The notes beneath the pieces were generated by a model. It did not search any database and was not told the origin of the DNA. It saw nothing but the letters and a program-made list of their open reading frames with translations. A program made the translations under genes and the position numbers. DNA of 64,000 nt from Lapidilactobacillus achengensis (GTDB taxonomy: Bacteria > Bacillota > Bacilli > Lactobacillales > Lactobacillaceae): contig NZ_RHOV01000004.1 in NCBI RefSeq assembly GCF_003946655.1, forward strand, positions 62,001 to 126,000. The letters are read 5' to 3'. Each line of letters begins with the position of its first letter. The stretch's first letter is position 1. Below are positions 39,170 to 48,857 of the stretch, piece by piece.

Positions 39170-40960
39170 ATGGCAAGTTTCCAAATCAAAGAGCAATTCT
39201 ATTTAGATGACCAGCCACTGCGTTTGCGGTCTGGTGCGCTTCACTATTTTCGGATCCACCCTAGCCAGTGGTCGCAAGATCTTTTCAATTTGCGGGCCTT
39301 GGGGTGTAACACTGTAGAAACCTATGTGCCCTGGAACCTTCATGAGCCGCAAGAAGGTAGATTTGACTTCGCGGGGATCAAGGATTTGTTTCGCTTCCTT
39401 GATTTAGCTCAGGAACAAGGACTTTATGTGATTTTGCGTCCCAGCCCTTATATTTGCGCAGAGTGGGATTTTGGCGGTCTGCCGGCGTGGCTCTTGGCAA
39501 AGCCTAAGTTGCGTGTCCGGTCGACCGATCAGCAATATTTAATGGCGGTCCAACGCTATTACCACGAATTACTGCCGCGGTTGCAGCCATATCAAATTGA
39601 TCAAGGTGGGCCAATCTTGATGATGCAAGTGGAGAACGAATATGGCTCTTACGCCAATGAGCATGCTTACTTGCGGCAATTATTACAGCTGATGCGACAC
39701 GAAGGAATCACTGTACCGTTGTTTACCGCGGATGGCGCCTGGGATCAGGCTTTAGATTCGGGCTCGTTGATTGGTGATGATGTATTTGTCACTGGCAATT
39801 TTGGCGCAGATGTCACTAATAATTTTGACAATTTGGCGCAGTATTTCGCCCGTAATCAACGCAAGTGGCCGTTGATGTGTATGGAATATTGGGATGGCTG
39901 GTTCGATCAATGGGGTCAGTCCATCAGTAAGCGGCCACCACAAGAAGTTGCCGCTGATGTGGCAACGTTAGCCAAACGGGGCAGCTTCAATTTGTATATG
40001 TTTCGTGGCGGCACTAATTTCGGCTTTATGAATGGTTGCCTACAGGAGCAAGGGCAGCTGCGACCGCAAACAACCTCTTACGATTATGACGCTTTATTGG
40101 ATGAGGCCGGCAATCCGACGGCCAAATATTTTGCGGTGCAAGAAGCATTGGCACAAACGATCCCAGGAATCGAACAGGAGCAGCCGCGATTGCGGGCGGC
40201 GCGGGCTTATGGTGAGTTCGCCCCAGATGGCGCACTCGATCTTGATCAGGCCACGCAACAACTGGCTCAAATTTCCAGTCAGTATCCTTTGACGATGGCC
40301 GAGATCGGTAGTGGTTATGGCTACTTATATTACCAAACCGAACTGATTAATTATCATCACCCGGATGAACTGACATTAGTGGGCTTGGCTGATCGCGCTC
40401 AAGTGCTGATCAACGGTGAAACCGTCGCCGTTCAAACGGAAAACGATCCACAAAAGTCGATCACGTATTCCGCCGCAACTGGCGCCCAGATTCGGCTAGG
40501 GATTTTGGTGGAAAATTTGGGCCGAATCAACTATGGTCCGGCCTTAAGCGCCCCATCTCAGGTGAAAGGGTTAGTTGGTGGGGTTCAAATCAATAATCAT
40601 TATCAAAGTGGTTGGACCCAGACTGCCTTTGATTTCACCCCGGAAATGCTGGCTAGGTTGGTCTTTGCTAAGCCGACGGTCGGATCAAAGTTGGCCCAAC
40701 CACAATTGACGCACTTCACCGTAGCTTTGGCGGAGATCGATGGGGATACTTACCTAGATTGCTCTGCTTGGGGCAAAGGTTGCGTGAGTTTGAATGGCTT
40801 CAATTTGGGCCGGTATTGGCACCAGGGACCATATCAGACGCTTTATATTCCTGCTGGTTTGTTGAAGCAACAGAACGAGTTTGTTGTTTTCGAAACGGAG
40901 GGCCGAGCTGTGACCCAACTGATTCTGGTGGAGCATCCAAAGACGAGCACGAACCATTAA
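39170..40960 (+). CDS. GH35 beta-galactosidase
   Basis: 596 residues, no signal peptide. LRSGALHYFRIHPSQWSQDL, VETYVPWNLHEPQEGRFDF, LRPSPYICAEWDFGGLPAWLL and MQVENEYGSYA (acid/base Glu157) followed by CMEYWDGWFDQWG (nucleophile Glu239) define GH35; FRGGTNFGFMNG is the barrel end. Two C-terminal beta-sandwich domains follow, ending LGRYWHQGPYQTLYIPAGLL. GH35 enzymes of this BgaC-like type prefer Gal-beta-1,3-GlcNAc/GalNAc, complementing the GH2 enzyme on beta-1,4 links (specificity is an inference). Ribosome site GGAGGAG. Confidence 0.95.
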   Translation: MASFQIKEQFYLDDQPLRLRSGALHYFRIHPSQWSQDLFNLRALGCNTVETYVPWNLHEPQEGRFDFAGIKDLFRFLDLAQEQGLYVILRPSPYICAEWDFGGLPAWLLAKPKLRVRSTDQQYLMAVQRYYHELLPRLQPYQIDQGGPILMMQVENEYGSYANEHAYLRQLLQLMRHEGITVPLFTADGAWDQALDSGSLIGDDVFVTGNFGADVTNNFDNLAQYFARNQRKWPLMCMEYWDGWFDQWGQSISKRPPQEVAADVATLAKRGSFNLYMFRGGTNFGFMNGCLQEQGQLRPQTTSYDYDALLDEAGNPTAKYFAVQEALAQTIPGIEQEQPRLRAARAYGEFAPDGALDLDQATQQLAQISSQYPLTMAEIGSGYGYLYYQTELINYHHPDELTLVGLADRAQVLINGETVAVQTENDPQKSITYSAATGAQIRLGILVENLGRINYGPALSAPSQVKGLVGGVQINNHYQSGWTQTAFDFTPEMLARLVFAKPTVGSKLAQPQLTHFTVALAEIDGDTYLDCSAWGKGCVSLNGFNLGRYWHQGPYQTLYIPAGLLKQQNEFVVFETEGRAVTQLILVEHPKTSTNH

Positions 40961-41089
40961 AAAACGCCAATTATTCAAATGCGTGCATAAAATCGGTAAA
41001 ATAATTAGCCCCGTCTAGGCAATCTGACTAAGATCAATGCCCGCGCTAAGGCAGGTTGCCGAAAAAATCAAGTCAAAATCAAATCGTCT

Positions 41090-41120
41090 AGACCATTTAT
41101 TCAGGTAAATGGTCTTTTTT
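41090..41120 (+). terminator. Rho-independent terminator after GH35
   Basis: AGACCATTTA, loop TTCAGG, TAAATGGTCT, then TTTTT. Confidence 0.92.
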
Positions 41121-41280
41121 GATATATAAAACGATATACCAACTCATTGGTTAGGATAGTTGGCATACACAAAAAACGGTCAACCTATAATTTGTATACA
41201 AACAACCATGGTTTATGACTAAAGAATAAAATCTGTAAGCGCTATACTAGGTTTGCAATTAGTTGAAAGGGGGTTGAATG
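41121..41280 (+). promoter_or_regulatory. Upstream region of the second Lpl-type importer, with palindrome
   Basis: Contains the perfect palindrome TTTGTATACAAA at 41191-41202, a candidate regulator site, and TGTAAGCGCTATAC at 41234-41247, a partial cre overlapping a possible -10 TATACT at 41243-41248. No convincing -35 is present, consistent with activation by the YesN-type regulator at the end of the cluster. Confidence 0.5.
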
Positions 41281-42288
41281 ATGTCAGTCAATCAAGGAGC
41301 AGCAACGGGCGAGAGTCGAGAAACTCAACAACTTGAGAAGTTAGCGCAACAAAAGCGGCCAAACAAGTTTGTTAAAATGCTGCGCAACAACGGCACATTC
41401 ATTTTATTCTGTTTACCTGGGGCGCTGTGGATGATCTTCTTCTTCTACATTCCCGTTTTCGCGAACGTGGTCGCCTTCAAGGAATTTCACTTCTCACCAA
41501 ATGGGTTTATTGATAGCTTAATTACCAGCCCTTGGGTTGGTTGGAAAAACTTCGAGTTCCTTTTCAAATCAAATGACGCTTGGTTGATTACGCGGAATAC
41601 CGTGCTTTACAATGTTGGGTTCATTACTTTGAACTTGATCATTTCCGTATTCTTCGCGATCGTGATGAGTATGTTACGAAATGGACGCTTAACTAAACTC
41701 TACCAAACTTGGATGCTGTTACCTTATTTCTTATCATGGGTTATCATTAGTTACTTCGTTTACGCGTTCTTGAGCCCTGACAAAGGGTTGATCAACTCGA
41801 TGATCGTCGCCACGGGCGGTAAACGAATAAACTGGTACATTGAGCCGATGTATTGGCCATATATCTTGCTGTTTATCGGGACGTGGAAAGGGATCGGGTA
41901 CAACAGTATCCTCTACTTCGCCACAGTCATGGGCATTGATCCAACCTACTTCGAGGCGGCTGAAGTCGATGGCGCTAACAAGTGGCAACAAATCAAGCAT
42001 ATTACTTTGCCGTCATTGATACCGTTGATGACCTTAATGACGATCCTTGCGGTTGGTCGGATCTTCTCCGCCGACTTCGGGTTGTTCTACAATGTGCCGA
42101 TGCAATCGGGCTCGCTTTATAATGTGACGCAGGTCTTTGACACGTATGTCTTCAAAGGGTTGAAAGCGACCGGTGACTTAGGGATGTCCAGCGCGGCCAG
42201 TTTGTTCCAGTCAACGGTTGGGTTCGTCGTACTGATGGTCTCCAACGCGGTGGTTCGGCATATTGATCCAGAATCAGCACTATTTTAA
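41281..42288 (+). CDS. ABC importer permease, LplB type (second Lpl cluster)
   Basis: 335 residues from ATG 41281, 7 nt after AAAGGGGG; the ATG three bases earlier is the alternative. A ~45-residue hydrophilic N-terminal extension is followed by FILFCLPGALWMIFFFYIPVF and the six-segment core. The EAA loop is FEAAEVDGANKWQQIKHITLP. It forms the channel with the next gene for the substrate of the lipoprotein at 43298. Co-directional with GH20, GH84 and YesLMN. Confidence 0.93.
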   Translation: MSVNQGAATGESRETQQLEKLAQQKRPNKFVKMLRNNGTFILFCLPGALWMIFFFYIPVFANVVAFKEFHFSPNGFIDSLITSPWVGWKNFEFLFKSNDAWLITRNTVLYNVGFITLNLIISVFFAIVMSMLRNGRLTKLYQTWMLLPYFLSWVIISYFVYAFLSPDKGLINSMIVATGGKRINWYIEPMYWPYILLFIGTWKGIGYNSILYFATVMGIDPTYFEAAEVDGANKWQQIKHITLPSLIPLMTLMTILAVGRIFSADFGLFYNVPMQSGSLYNVTQVFDTYVFKGLKATGDLGMSSAASLFQSTVGFVVLMVSNAVVRHIDPESALF

Positions 42289-42306
42289 AAGGAGGACTGA
42301 CTAACA

Positions 42307-43251
42307 ATGGAAGCGACACCACAAGAACCAAAAAAGAAAAAGAGCAGAATTAGCGCCGTTGATGTCCGGTCCTTCGGTAAAGGGTCAAATATTGTCTTCA
42401 ATATCATCGTTTTCCTGTTCGCGTTATCATGCTTACTGCCATTCTTCTTCGTTGTCATCATCTCATTGACTTCTGAGAATGCTTTGACGGTCAATGGCTA
42501 TCAATTATGGCCGAAGGAATGGAGCATTTCGGCCTACACATTCTTAGCGCAAAATGGCGCGCAATTACTTCGTTCCCTTGGTGTAACTGTGTTCATCACC
42601 GTGTTTGGGACGATTATCAACACAACAATCACCTCAACTTACGCTTATTCAATTTCACGGAGTAATTTCAAATTCAAACGCTTTTTCACGATTTTCTGCT
42701 TGATCACGATGTTGTTCGCGCCAGGGATGGTTGCTAACTATATCGTTGTGACGAACTTACTGCACTTGAACGATACGATTTGGGCCTTGATTTTACCAAT
42801 GGCCATGAGTCCTTTCAACGCGATCGTCATGCGGACCTTCTTCAAGCGCCAAGTCTCAGATTCAATTATTGAAGCGGCGCGGATCGATGGCGCTAGTGAG
42901 ACTCGGATCTTACTCCAGATTGTTTTACCATTAGCGGTTCCTGGGATCGCGACAATCAGTTTATTCGCGGCGTTAGGTTTCTGGAATGACTGGTTCAACG
43001 CTTTACTGTATATCCAAAATGATAACTTAGTACCATTACAGTATTACTTGATGCGGATCCAGTCCAACATTGAAATGTTGACCAAAAATCTTGGCGCGGG
43101 TTCACAGTACGCAAGCTCATTAGCAGCTGTACCAAAGGAAGCGACACGGATGGCCATGGTCGTGATCTCAACTGTTCCGATCGTCATTACGTATCCATTC
43201 TTCCAGAAGTACTTCGTTAAGGGCTTAACGATCGGCGGCGTTAAAGAATAG
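42307..43251 (+). CDS. ABC importer permease, LplC type (second Lpl cluster)
   Basis: 314 residues, starting 18 bp after the first permease behind AGGAGG. NIIVFLFALSCLLPFFFVVIIS, LTVNGYQLWPKEWSISAYTF, the EAA loop IEAARIDGASETRILLQIVLP and the C-terminus YFVKGLTIGGVKE are LplC hallmarks. It is paired with the permease at 41281. No ATPase gene nearby. Confidence 0.93.
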   Translation: MEATPQEPKKKKSRISAVDVRSFGKGSNIVFNIIVFLFALSCLLPFFFVVIISLTSENALTVNGYQLWPKEWSISAYTFLAQNGAQLLRSLGVTVFITVFGTIINTTITSTYAYSISRSNFKFKRFFTIFCLITMLFAPGMVANYIVVTNLLHLNDTIWALILPMAMSPFNAIVMRTFFKRQVSDSIIEAARIDGASETRILLQIVLPLAVPGIATISLFAALGFWNDWFNALLYIQNDNLVPLQYYLMRIQSNIEMLTKNLGAGSQYASSLAAVPKEATRMAMVVISTVPIVITYPFFQKYFVKGLTIGGVKE

Positions 43252-43297
43252 GTAACACGTTTTTTTAAAAAATCATTTCTACTCGGGAGGTAGCGAA

Positions 43298-44752
43298 ATG
43301 AAAAAATGGCAAAAGGCGATGCTCGGTGTAGCATCAGTAGCAAGTCTGGCATTATTGATGGCTGGGTGTGGCAACAAGAAGAGCTCAACCGGTGATACGA
43401 AGGACGGCGTCACAACTTTGACGGTGTATCAAGTTGGTGACAAGCCGAAGAACTACGATCAATTGATGGCGAAGGCAAACAAGGTTTTTGAAAAGGAAAT
43501 CAACGCTAAGCTGAAATTCAACTACATTGGCTGGGGCGATTTCAGTCAAAAAATGACCGTTATGGTGTCTTCAGGCGATGACTATGATATCGCGCGGGCA
43601 GACAACTATGCGATCAACGCACAAAAGGGTGCTTACACAGACTTGACTAAATTACTGCCGAAGTACGCGAGCAAGGCTTATAAAGATCTCGATGACGCTT
43701 ATATCAAGGGCAATACGATCGACGGTAAATTATACGCGATGCCAGTTCAAGGTAACGTTTACGCGAACGCGAACATTGCCTTCAACAAACATTTCTTAGA
43801 GAAATACAATCTCGATATCAAAGACGTTAAGACTTATCAAGACTTGGAACCACTCTTGAAAGCCGTTCATGCTGGCGAGAAGTCAACCGTTGCTTTGGCA
43901 ATGGGTAAAGGCTTCCACGTTGAATCAAACTTTGACTATGTTTCTGGTAATGGCTTGCCATTCGCAGTTGACTTGGAAGGCGACGGCACGAAGATCGTCA
44001 ACCAATATGACTCACCACGGATGTTGAAGAACTTGAATACGATCCATGACTATTACCAAAAGGGTTATATCGCGCAAGACGCAGCTTCTGCTAGCCGTGA
44101 CTACCCAATGGAAGGTAACACTTGGTTCGCTCGTCAAGAAACAGTTGGACCTTACGATTATGGCAACCAAGCCTTAAATAATTCAGCTGGTGGCGACAAA
44201 ATCGAAGTTGCAGCGATCACTGATGACTTCAAGACAACTTCTCAAGCCCAAATGTCTAACTGGGTTGTTGGTAACAACTCTAAGCACAAGGAATTAGCTG
44301 TTAAGGCATTAGGCTTATTGAACAGCAATCCTGAAATCCTGAACGGCTTAGTTTGGGGGATCAAGGGCGAGAACTGGACTAAGACTGGCGATACAACCAT
44401 CAAATTGACCAAGAACTTCGATAACAGCAAACGGATGCCTGCTTGGAACTTGGGTAACAACAAGATTCTTTACACAACTTCCGATACAACCGAAGAGATG
44501 ATCAAGGATCGTGACGAATCGATCGCTAACGCGAAACAATCACCAATCCTAGGCTTTAACTTTGATTCTTCATCTGTTAAGACTGAATTGAGTAATATCC
44601 AGAACGTGATGGACAAGTACTCAGACAGTTTGAACACTGGTACTGTTGATCCTGCGTCAACCATCAAGAAGATGGACGCAGAATTGAAGACTGCCGGCTA
44701 CGATAAAGTTCAAAAAGAAATGCAAAAACAATTTGACGCTTGGCGTAAATAA
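43298..44752 (+). CDS. Solute-binding lipoprotein of the second Lpl-type importer
   Basis: 484 residues. Signal peptide ending in lipobox LMAGC (Cys25). The mature chain reads TLTVYQVGDKPKNYDQLM, FEKEINAKLKFNYIGWGDF, YDIARADNYAINAQKGAYTDL, LYAMPVQGNVYANANIAFN: the LplA-like family with DUF3502-type C-terminus (ILGFNFDSSSVKTELSNIQNV, near residue 418). Codon use is of the highly expressed type (AAG, AAC, GGT rich), suggesting strong expression. It binds the glycan whose GlcNAc residues the following GH20 and GH84 enzymes would remove (inference). A terminator-like hairpin follows. Confidence 0.92.
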   Translation: MKKWQKAMLGVASVASLALLMAGCGNKKSSTGDTKDGVTTLTVYQVGDKPKNYDQLMAKANKVFEKEINAKLKFNYIGWGDFSQKMTVMVSSGDDYDIARADNYAINAQKGAYTDLTKLLPKYASKAYKDLDDAYIKGNTIDGKLYAMPVQGNVYANANIAFNKHFLEKYNLDIKDVKTYQDLEPLLKAVHAGEKSTVALAMGKGFHVESNFDYVSGNGLPFAVDLEGDGTKIVNQYDSPRMLKNLNTIHDYYQKGYIAQDAASASRDYPMEGNTWFARQETVGPYDYGNQALNNSAGGDKIEVAAITDDFKTTSQAQMSNWVVGNNSKHKELAVKALGLLNSNPEILNGLVWGIKGENWTKTGDTTIKLTKNFDNSKRMPAWNLGNNKILYTTSDTTEEMIKDRDESIANAKQSPILGFNFDSSSVKTELSNIQNVMDKYSDSLNTGTVDPASTIKKMDAELKTAGYDKVQKEMQKQFDAWRK

Positions 44753-44781
44753 AACCATGCAATGATTTGGTGAAATAGGAG

Positions 44782-44816
44782 ATTCCCAAGGCTGAGAAAG
44801 TCTTGGGAATTTTTTT
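44782..44816 (+). terminator. Rho-independent terminator after the binding protein
   Basis: ATTCCCAAG (44782-44790) pairs with CTTGGGAAT (44802-44810), T6 tail. It probably lowers transcription into GH20, which has no obvious promoter of its own. Confidence 0.88.
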
Positions 44817-44882
44817 AAAGGGTGGGGTGTTGATCCAGTCGCCCAGCAGTTGTCAGATCAAGTAGTGAGGAGCAGAAGTTAC

Positions 44883-46787
44883 ATGGAACTTTTAAATCAA
44901 GAACCGCAGTTGCGGCAGGTGTTTACAGAACTAACTGATCATTTAGCGACCTTACAGGCCATTCCTGCGGGGCAAATGATCGTCGACTTTAAACCGGATC
45001 AACGTGAGCTGGTATTACAGTGGGATGCGCAGCGGCAACTTGCGCGAATCAGTCTTCCTAAGTTGGTTTATTTTGGGCGGTTATACAGCCAACTGGTGGC
45101 GTTGGATCTGACGCGCGATCAGGCGCTGCGGGAACCGGTTCTTTTCCCCGAGGTGGCGTTTTCTCTGGATTTGTCTCGAAATGGTGTGATGCGATTAGAG
45201 ACGGTGCGGCAATTTGTTCGCTATTTAGCGGTCATGGGGTATACGCATTTATATCTGTATATGGAGGATACTTATCAGGTCGCGACCCAGCCGTATCAAG
45301 GGTATCTGCGCGGGGCTTATTCGCAGGCGGAACTCCAGGCGATCGATGATGATGCGGCGCAATTTGGCATTGAAGTGGTGCCGTGTATCCAAACCTTGGC
45401 CCATTTGGATCAGTTGTTGAAATGGCCAGCCTATGATCAGGTTCGAGAGGATCAATCAACGTTGCTGGTGGACCAACCGGAAACCTATCAACTGATCAGC
45501 CAATGGTTGCGGCAATTGCGCGCGACGTTCCGTAGTCGGCGGGTCCACTTGGGTTTGGACGAGGCGAACGGCGTGGGGCGGGGGCAATATTTGCAGCACC
45601 ATCCCTACCAGTCACAGCAGAAATTGATCAGTCAACACATTGCCAAAGTGGTAGACCTGTGTGAGCAAGCCGGATTGGCGCCGGAAATTTGGAGTGACTT
45701 TCTTTATCGCGCGCTGGATCGCCGGCAGGCACCGGGCTATTACGCGCTTGACGCGGATCTGGATGAGCAGGCAGCGGCCCAATTGCCCAAGGAAGTCGCC
45801 TATTGTTATTGGGATTATGGCGAGGCCAAGGAAGAAAATTATCGGATCCGGCTGCAACGTCATCGCCTGTTCGGGCCCAAGGTGCATTTCGCTGGCGGGG
45901 TTCATATTTTCGGTAATTTAGTGCCCAACTATGGCAAGTCTTGGCAGACATTAGCGCCAGCGCTGGCGGCTTGTCAGCAAGAACAAGTGACGCAGGTGAT
46001 GCTGACGACTTGGGGCGATGATGGTCAGGAAACTTCGCATTGGTTGGCTTTACCGATCATGCAATTGTTTGCGGAACGCTGCTACCACGAAAAAATCGAC
46101 TTTGCCCTGGGCGCTGAACGCTTCAGCCATTGTGTGCAGCCACAACTGTTTACCTCTTTTTTGCAGTTGGATCAGCTGAATGAAGTTCCTGGTGTGTTAC
46201 CAGAGAATTATTGGATGGCCAATCCTAGCAAGTATTTATTGTGGCAAGACCCGCAAGTTGGCTTGTTCGATGAAGACCTGCGGCGCTATCAAGCGGCGAC
46301 CGGGGTTGATCTGGCGGCGTATTACCAACAACAGGCGGCTCAATTACAACAATGGCCGGAAGCCCAAGGGGTTTGGACGCAAATCACCGCCTATTACCAG
46401 CGGTTGGCCCAAGTCTTAGCGCAGAAAAGTACACTGGGTCTGCGCTTGCGCCAAGCCTATCTTGCTGATGACCGGACTGCATTAGTCGATTTGGCGACGC
46501 AAGTGCTGTCACCGTTGCGGTCGCAGGTGGAAAAGTTGCAAGCACTCCATTACCAGATCTGGCAGGCGACCTATCGTCCCTTTGGTTGGGAAGTCTTGGA
46601 GGCGCGCTATGCCACCTTGGCGAGTCGGCTGGGGACGACTGCGCGGGCGATCTATGACTATTTAGCCGGCGATACCCAGGCGCTAGCGGCATTAGCGGCG
46701 CCGCGATTGCCTTATGGTGGCGCCACCCCCTTGACAGAACTAAGTGCGCCGATTTATCGTAAAATTGCGTTTACAGGATATAATTAA
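44883..46787 (+). CDS. GH20 beta-N-acetylhexosaminidase (cytoplasmic)
   Basis: 634 residues from ATG 44883, 10 nt after GAGGAG; TTG 44850 is in frame but unsupported. FPEVAFSLDLSRNGVMRLE and YTHLYLYMEDTYQV start the barrel; RRVHLGLDEANGVGRGQYL holds the catalytic Asp226-Glu227 pair (substrate-assisted mechanism); CYWDYGEAKEENYRIRLQRH, FAGGVHIFGNLVPNYG and VMLTTWGDDGQETSHWLALP complete the site. No signal peptide or wall anchor. It removes terminal beta-GlcNAc/GalNAc from imported glycans. The stop codon is followed immediately by a hairpin repeat. Confidence 0.93.
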   Translation: MELLNQEPQLRQVFTELTDHLATLQAIPAGQMIVDFKPDQRELVLQWDAQRQLARISLPKLVYFGRLYSQLVALDLTRDQALREPVLFPEVAFSLDLSRNGVMRLETVRQFVRYLAVMGYTHLYLYMEDTYQVATQPYQGYLRGAYSQAELQAIDDDAAQFGIEVVPCIQTLAHLDQLLKWPAYDQVREDQSTLLVDQPETYQLISQWLRQLRATFRSRRVHLGLDEANGVGRGQYLQHHPYQSQQKLISQHIAKVVDLCEQAGLAPEIWSDFLYRALDRRQAPGYYALDADLDEQAAAQLPKEVAYCYWDYGEAKEENYRIRLQRHRLFGPKVHFAGGVHIFGNLVPNYGKSWQTLAPALAACQQEQVTQVMLTTWGDDGQETSHWLALPIMQLFAERCYHEKIDFALGAERFSHCVQPQLFTSFLQLDQLNEVPGVLPENYWMANPSKYLLWQDPQVGLFDEDLRRYQAATGVDLAAYYQQQAAQLQQWPEAQGVWTQITAYYQRLAQVLAQKSTLGLRLRQAYLADDRTALVDLATQVLSPLRSQVEKLQALHYQIWQATYRPFGWEVLEARYATLASRLGTTARAIYDYLAGDTQALAALAAPRLPYGGATPLTELSAPIYRKIAFTGYN

Positions 46788-47035
46788 GAGAGTGCGGAGC
46801 GCAACGGGTTGACTTCGAGTATTAGCCTAGCAAGGATTTTGGAAGCGGTATTCGCTTCCGGAAGCCTTGCGTAGCTAAGCGCAGAAGTCAGTTGCGCGCA
46901 GCACGTTTCGGTAGAGAGTGCGGAGCGAGCCGGGTTGCTTTTGAGCATTAGCCTAGCACTTGTTTTGGAAGCAGCCCTTGCTTCCAGAACAAATGCGTAG
47001 CTAAGCGCAGAAAGCAGGCTTGCGCAGCACGTTTC
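46788..47035. repeat. Tandem pair of 122-bp hairpin repeats (array B)
   Basis: Units at 46788-46909 and 46914-47035 fill the GH20-GH84 gap, starting one base after the GH20 stop. The outer arms are GCGCAAC/GTTGCGC in the first and GCGAGCC/GGCTTGC in the second; inner arms also differ between units but pair within each. The GH84 ribosome site follows the second unit by 4 bp. Confidence 0.93.
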
Positions 47036-47054
47036 AAAAAAGGAGTTTGAGAGA

Positions 47055-48740
47055 ATGGTGGCTTTAACAGAAATATTGGCCAATTACACAGAGGCTTATG
47101 ATCACAACGAGGCGTTGGTTTTTGACCAACCGGTCGTCAAAGCGAAATTCTATGGTCAATTCTATCGCTTTGAGAACTTTCAGGACACATTGGGTCGCTT
47201 CCAGACCGTGACCGCGTTACGCTGGTTGCCCAGTGATACCACGGAAACCACGCAATTGGCGTTTTATCATCATGATGATCCTCAAGTGGCGCCAGATGGG
47301 TTCCGGTTCCAAGTGACCGCGGCGCGAGAAGTTCACGTGAGCACCAGTAACCTGCGTGGGTTACGCTACGCCTTCGAATTGTTGGAAAAGTTGGTCAACG
47401 TTACGGCCGAGCAGGTGGTTCTACCACTGGTGACCGTCAACAATGAGCGTCCGTTATTGATTCGGGGCGTGATCGAAGGCTTTTATGGGAATCCGTGGCA
47501 GCAACAGGATCGGTTGGATGTGATTCGCTATCTAGGCGCCCATCAGCTCAATACTTATATGTACGCGCCGAAAGATGATGTTTATCAGCGGAAAGATTGG
47601 CGTCGGTTGTATCCGCAGGTGAAGTTAAGTGATTTCCAAGCTTTGTTGGCAACGGCGCACGCAGAAATGGTCGATCTTTATTATATGATCAGTCCTGGAA
47701 ATGATATTGATTTGGCCAGTCAAGCCGATTTGGATGTGCTCTGCGAGAAGTTGGCGCAGATGATTGCCGTTGGGTTCAATCATTTCGGGTTGCTCTTCGA
47801 TGATATTGATTATCATTTGAAGGGGCACGCGGCGGTGAAATTCGGAACTGCCGCCCAAGCGCACGCGTACTTGGCCAATTATGTCGATCACTTTCTTCAG
47901 TCACGGTTGGCGTCTTACCAATTGATCGTTTGCCCAACTGAATATGACAATGCCTTTGGTTCCAGTTATTTGAGAACGCTGACCCAGTTGCTAGACCCAA
48001 CGATCGCGATGTTTTGGACGGGGCCGTCGACGCTGGCGGCGCAGATTTCCACGGCGGAGTTAGCGGGCATGGCCGCGGTTTACCAACGACCAATGGTGAT
48101 TTGGGACAATGTGCCAGTCAATGACTATCAGAAGGATCCCGAGCTGTTATTCTTGTCCGCTTACGAGAACCGGACGGCCGCGTTAGGCGAGCCTCAATAT
48201 CAGGTCCAAGGCGTGGTGGCCAATCCCATGTCAGAGTGGGAACCATCGAAACTGACGGTGGGGACGATGAGTCAATTCCTTTGGGCGCCAGGTCATTATC
48301 GGCCCGCCGCGGCTTGGGCATCGATCAGCGCCGAGCTTGTGCCGGCGGAATATCGGGCGGCCTTAGCGACTTATCAACGATTCAATCGTAACCACTTTAC
48401 GCAAGCACCCCTGGATCACCGCCAAAAGCAAGCGATCGCCACAGATGATCAAGGGTCGATCACGGCGCAACTACAAGAATTAGCGGTAGCGGCGGCGACT
48501 TTGACACAAGGCAGCGCCCAGGTGCCCTTACTACGTGAAATGGCGCCTTGGTTGGCTCGCCCAGCCAAGGATCTGGCGTTGTGGCAACAACTTTGCGCGC
48601 ATGACTGGGTGGCGGCGGCGCGAAGTCAGCGGGAGTTAGCGGCCTATCCATACCGGATGGTCACTGATCTGGTGGCGGCCTACTTACAACGGTGGCCATT
48701 ACCACTGACCGATGATCAGCAACAAGTCACTCAGGGTTAA
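47055..48740 (+). CDS. GH84 O-GlcNAcase/hyaluronidase-type beta-N-acetylglucosaminidase
   Basis: 561 residues, no signal peptide. The N-terminal alpha/beta domain (~1-135) is followed by the GH84 barrel: RGVIEGFYGNPWQQQDRLDV, NTYMYAPKDDVYQRKDWRRLYP, DLYYMISPGNDIDL and HFGLLFDDIDYHL with the catalytic Asp249-Asp250 pair; then VCPTEYDNAFGSSYLRTL, IAMFWTGPSTLA, VIWDNVPVNDYQKDPELLFLSAYENR. The remaining ~130 residues are helical. It cleaves terminal beta-linked GlcNAc by substrate-assisted catalysis. Having both GH20 and GH84 next to each other suggests different linkages or acceptors (inference). Confidence 0.93.
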   Translation: MVALTEILANYTEAYDHNEALVFDQPVVKAKFYGQFYRFENFQDTLGRFQTVTALRWLPSDTTETTQLAFYHHDDPQVAPDGFRFQVTAAREVHVSTSNLRGLRYAFELLEKLVNVTAEQVVLPLVTVNNERPLLIRGVIEGFYGNPWQQQDRLDVIRYLGAHQLNTYMYAPKDDVYQRKDWRRLYPQVKLSDFQALLATAHAEMVDLYYMISPGNDIDLASQADLDVLCEKLAQMIAVGFNHFGLLFDDIDYHLKGHAAVKFGTAAQAHAYLANYVDHFLQSRLASYQLIVCPTEYDNAFGSSYLRTLTQLLDPTIAMFWTGPSTLAAQISTAELAGMAAVYQRPMVIWDNVPVNDYQKDPELLFLSAYENRTAALGEPQYQVQGVVANPMSEWEPSKLTVGTMSQFLWAPGHYRPAAAWASISAELVPAEYRAALATYQRFNRNHFTQAPLDHRQKQAIATDDQGSITAQLQELAVAAATLTQGSAQVPLLREMAPWLARPAKDLALWQQLCAHDWVAAARSQRELAAYPYRMVTDLVAAYLQRWPLPLTDDQQQVTQG

Positions 48741-48857
48741 CGGAATCTATGTTAAAATTACTTTAGAACTAGTTGCGCCAACATCGCCAGAAATTGCGTG
48801 TTGGGCGGCGACTGACAATTGGTAACTTCGGGCAAATATGATGGGAATGGTGTCAAA

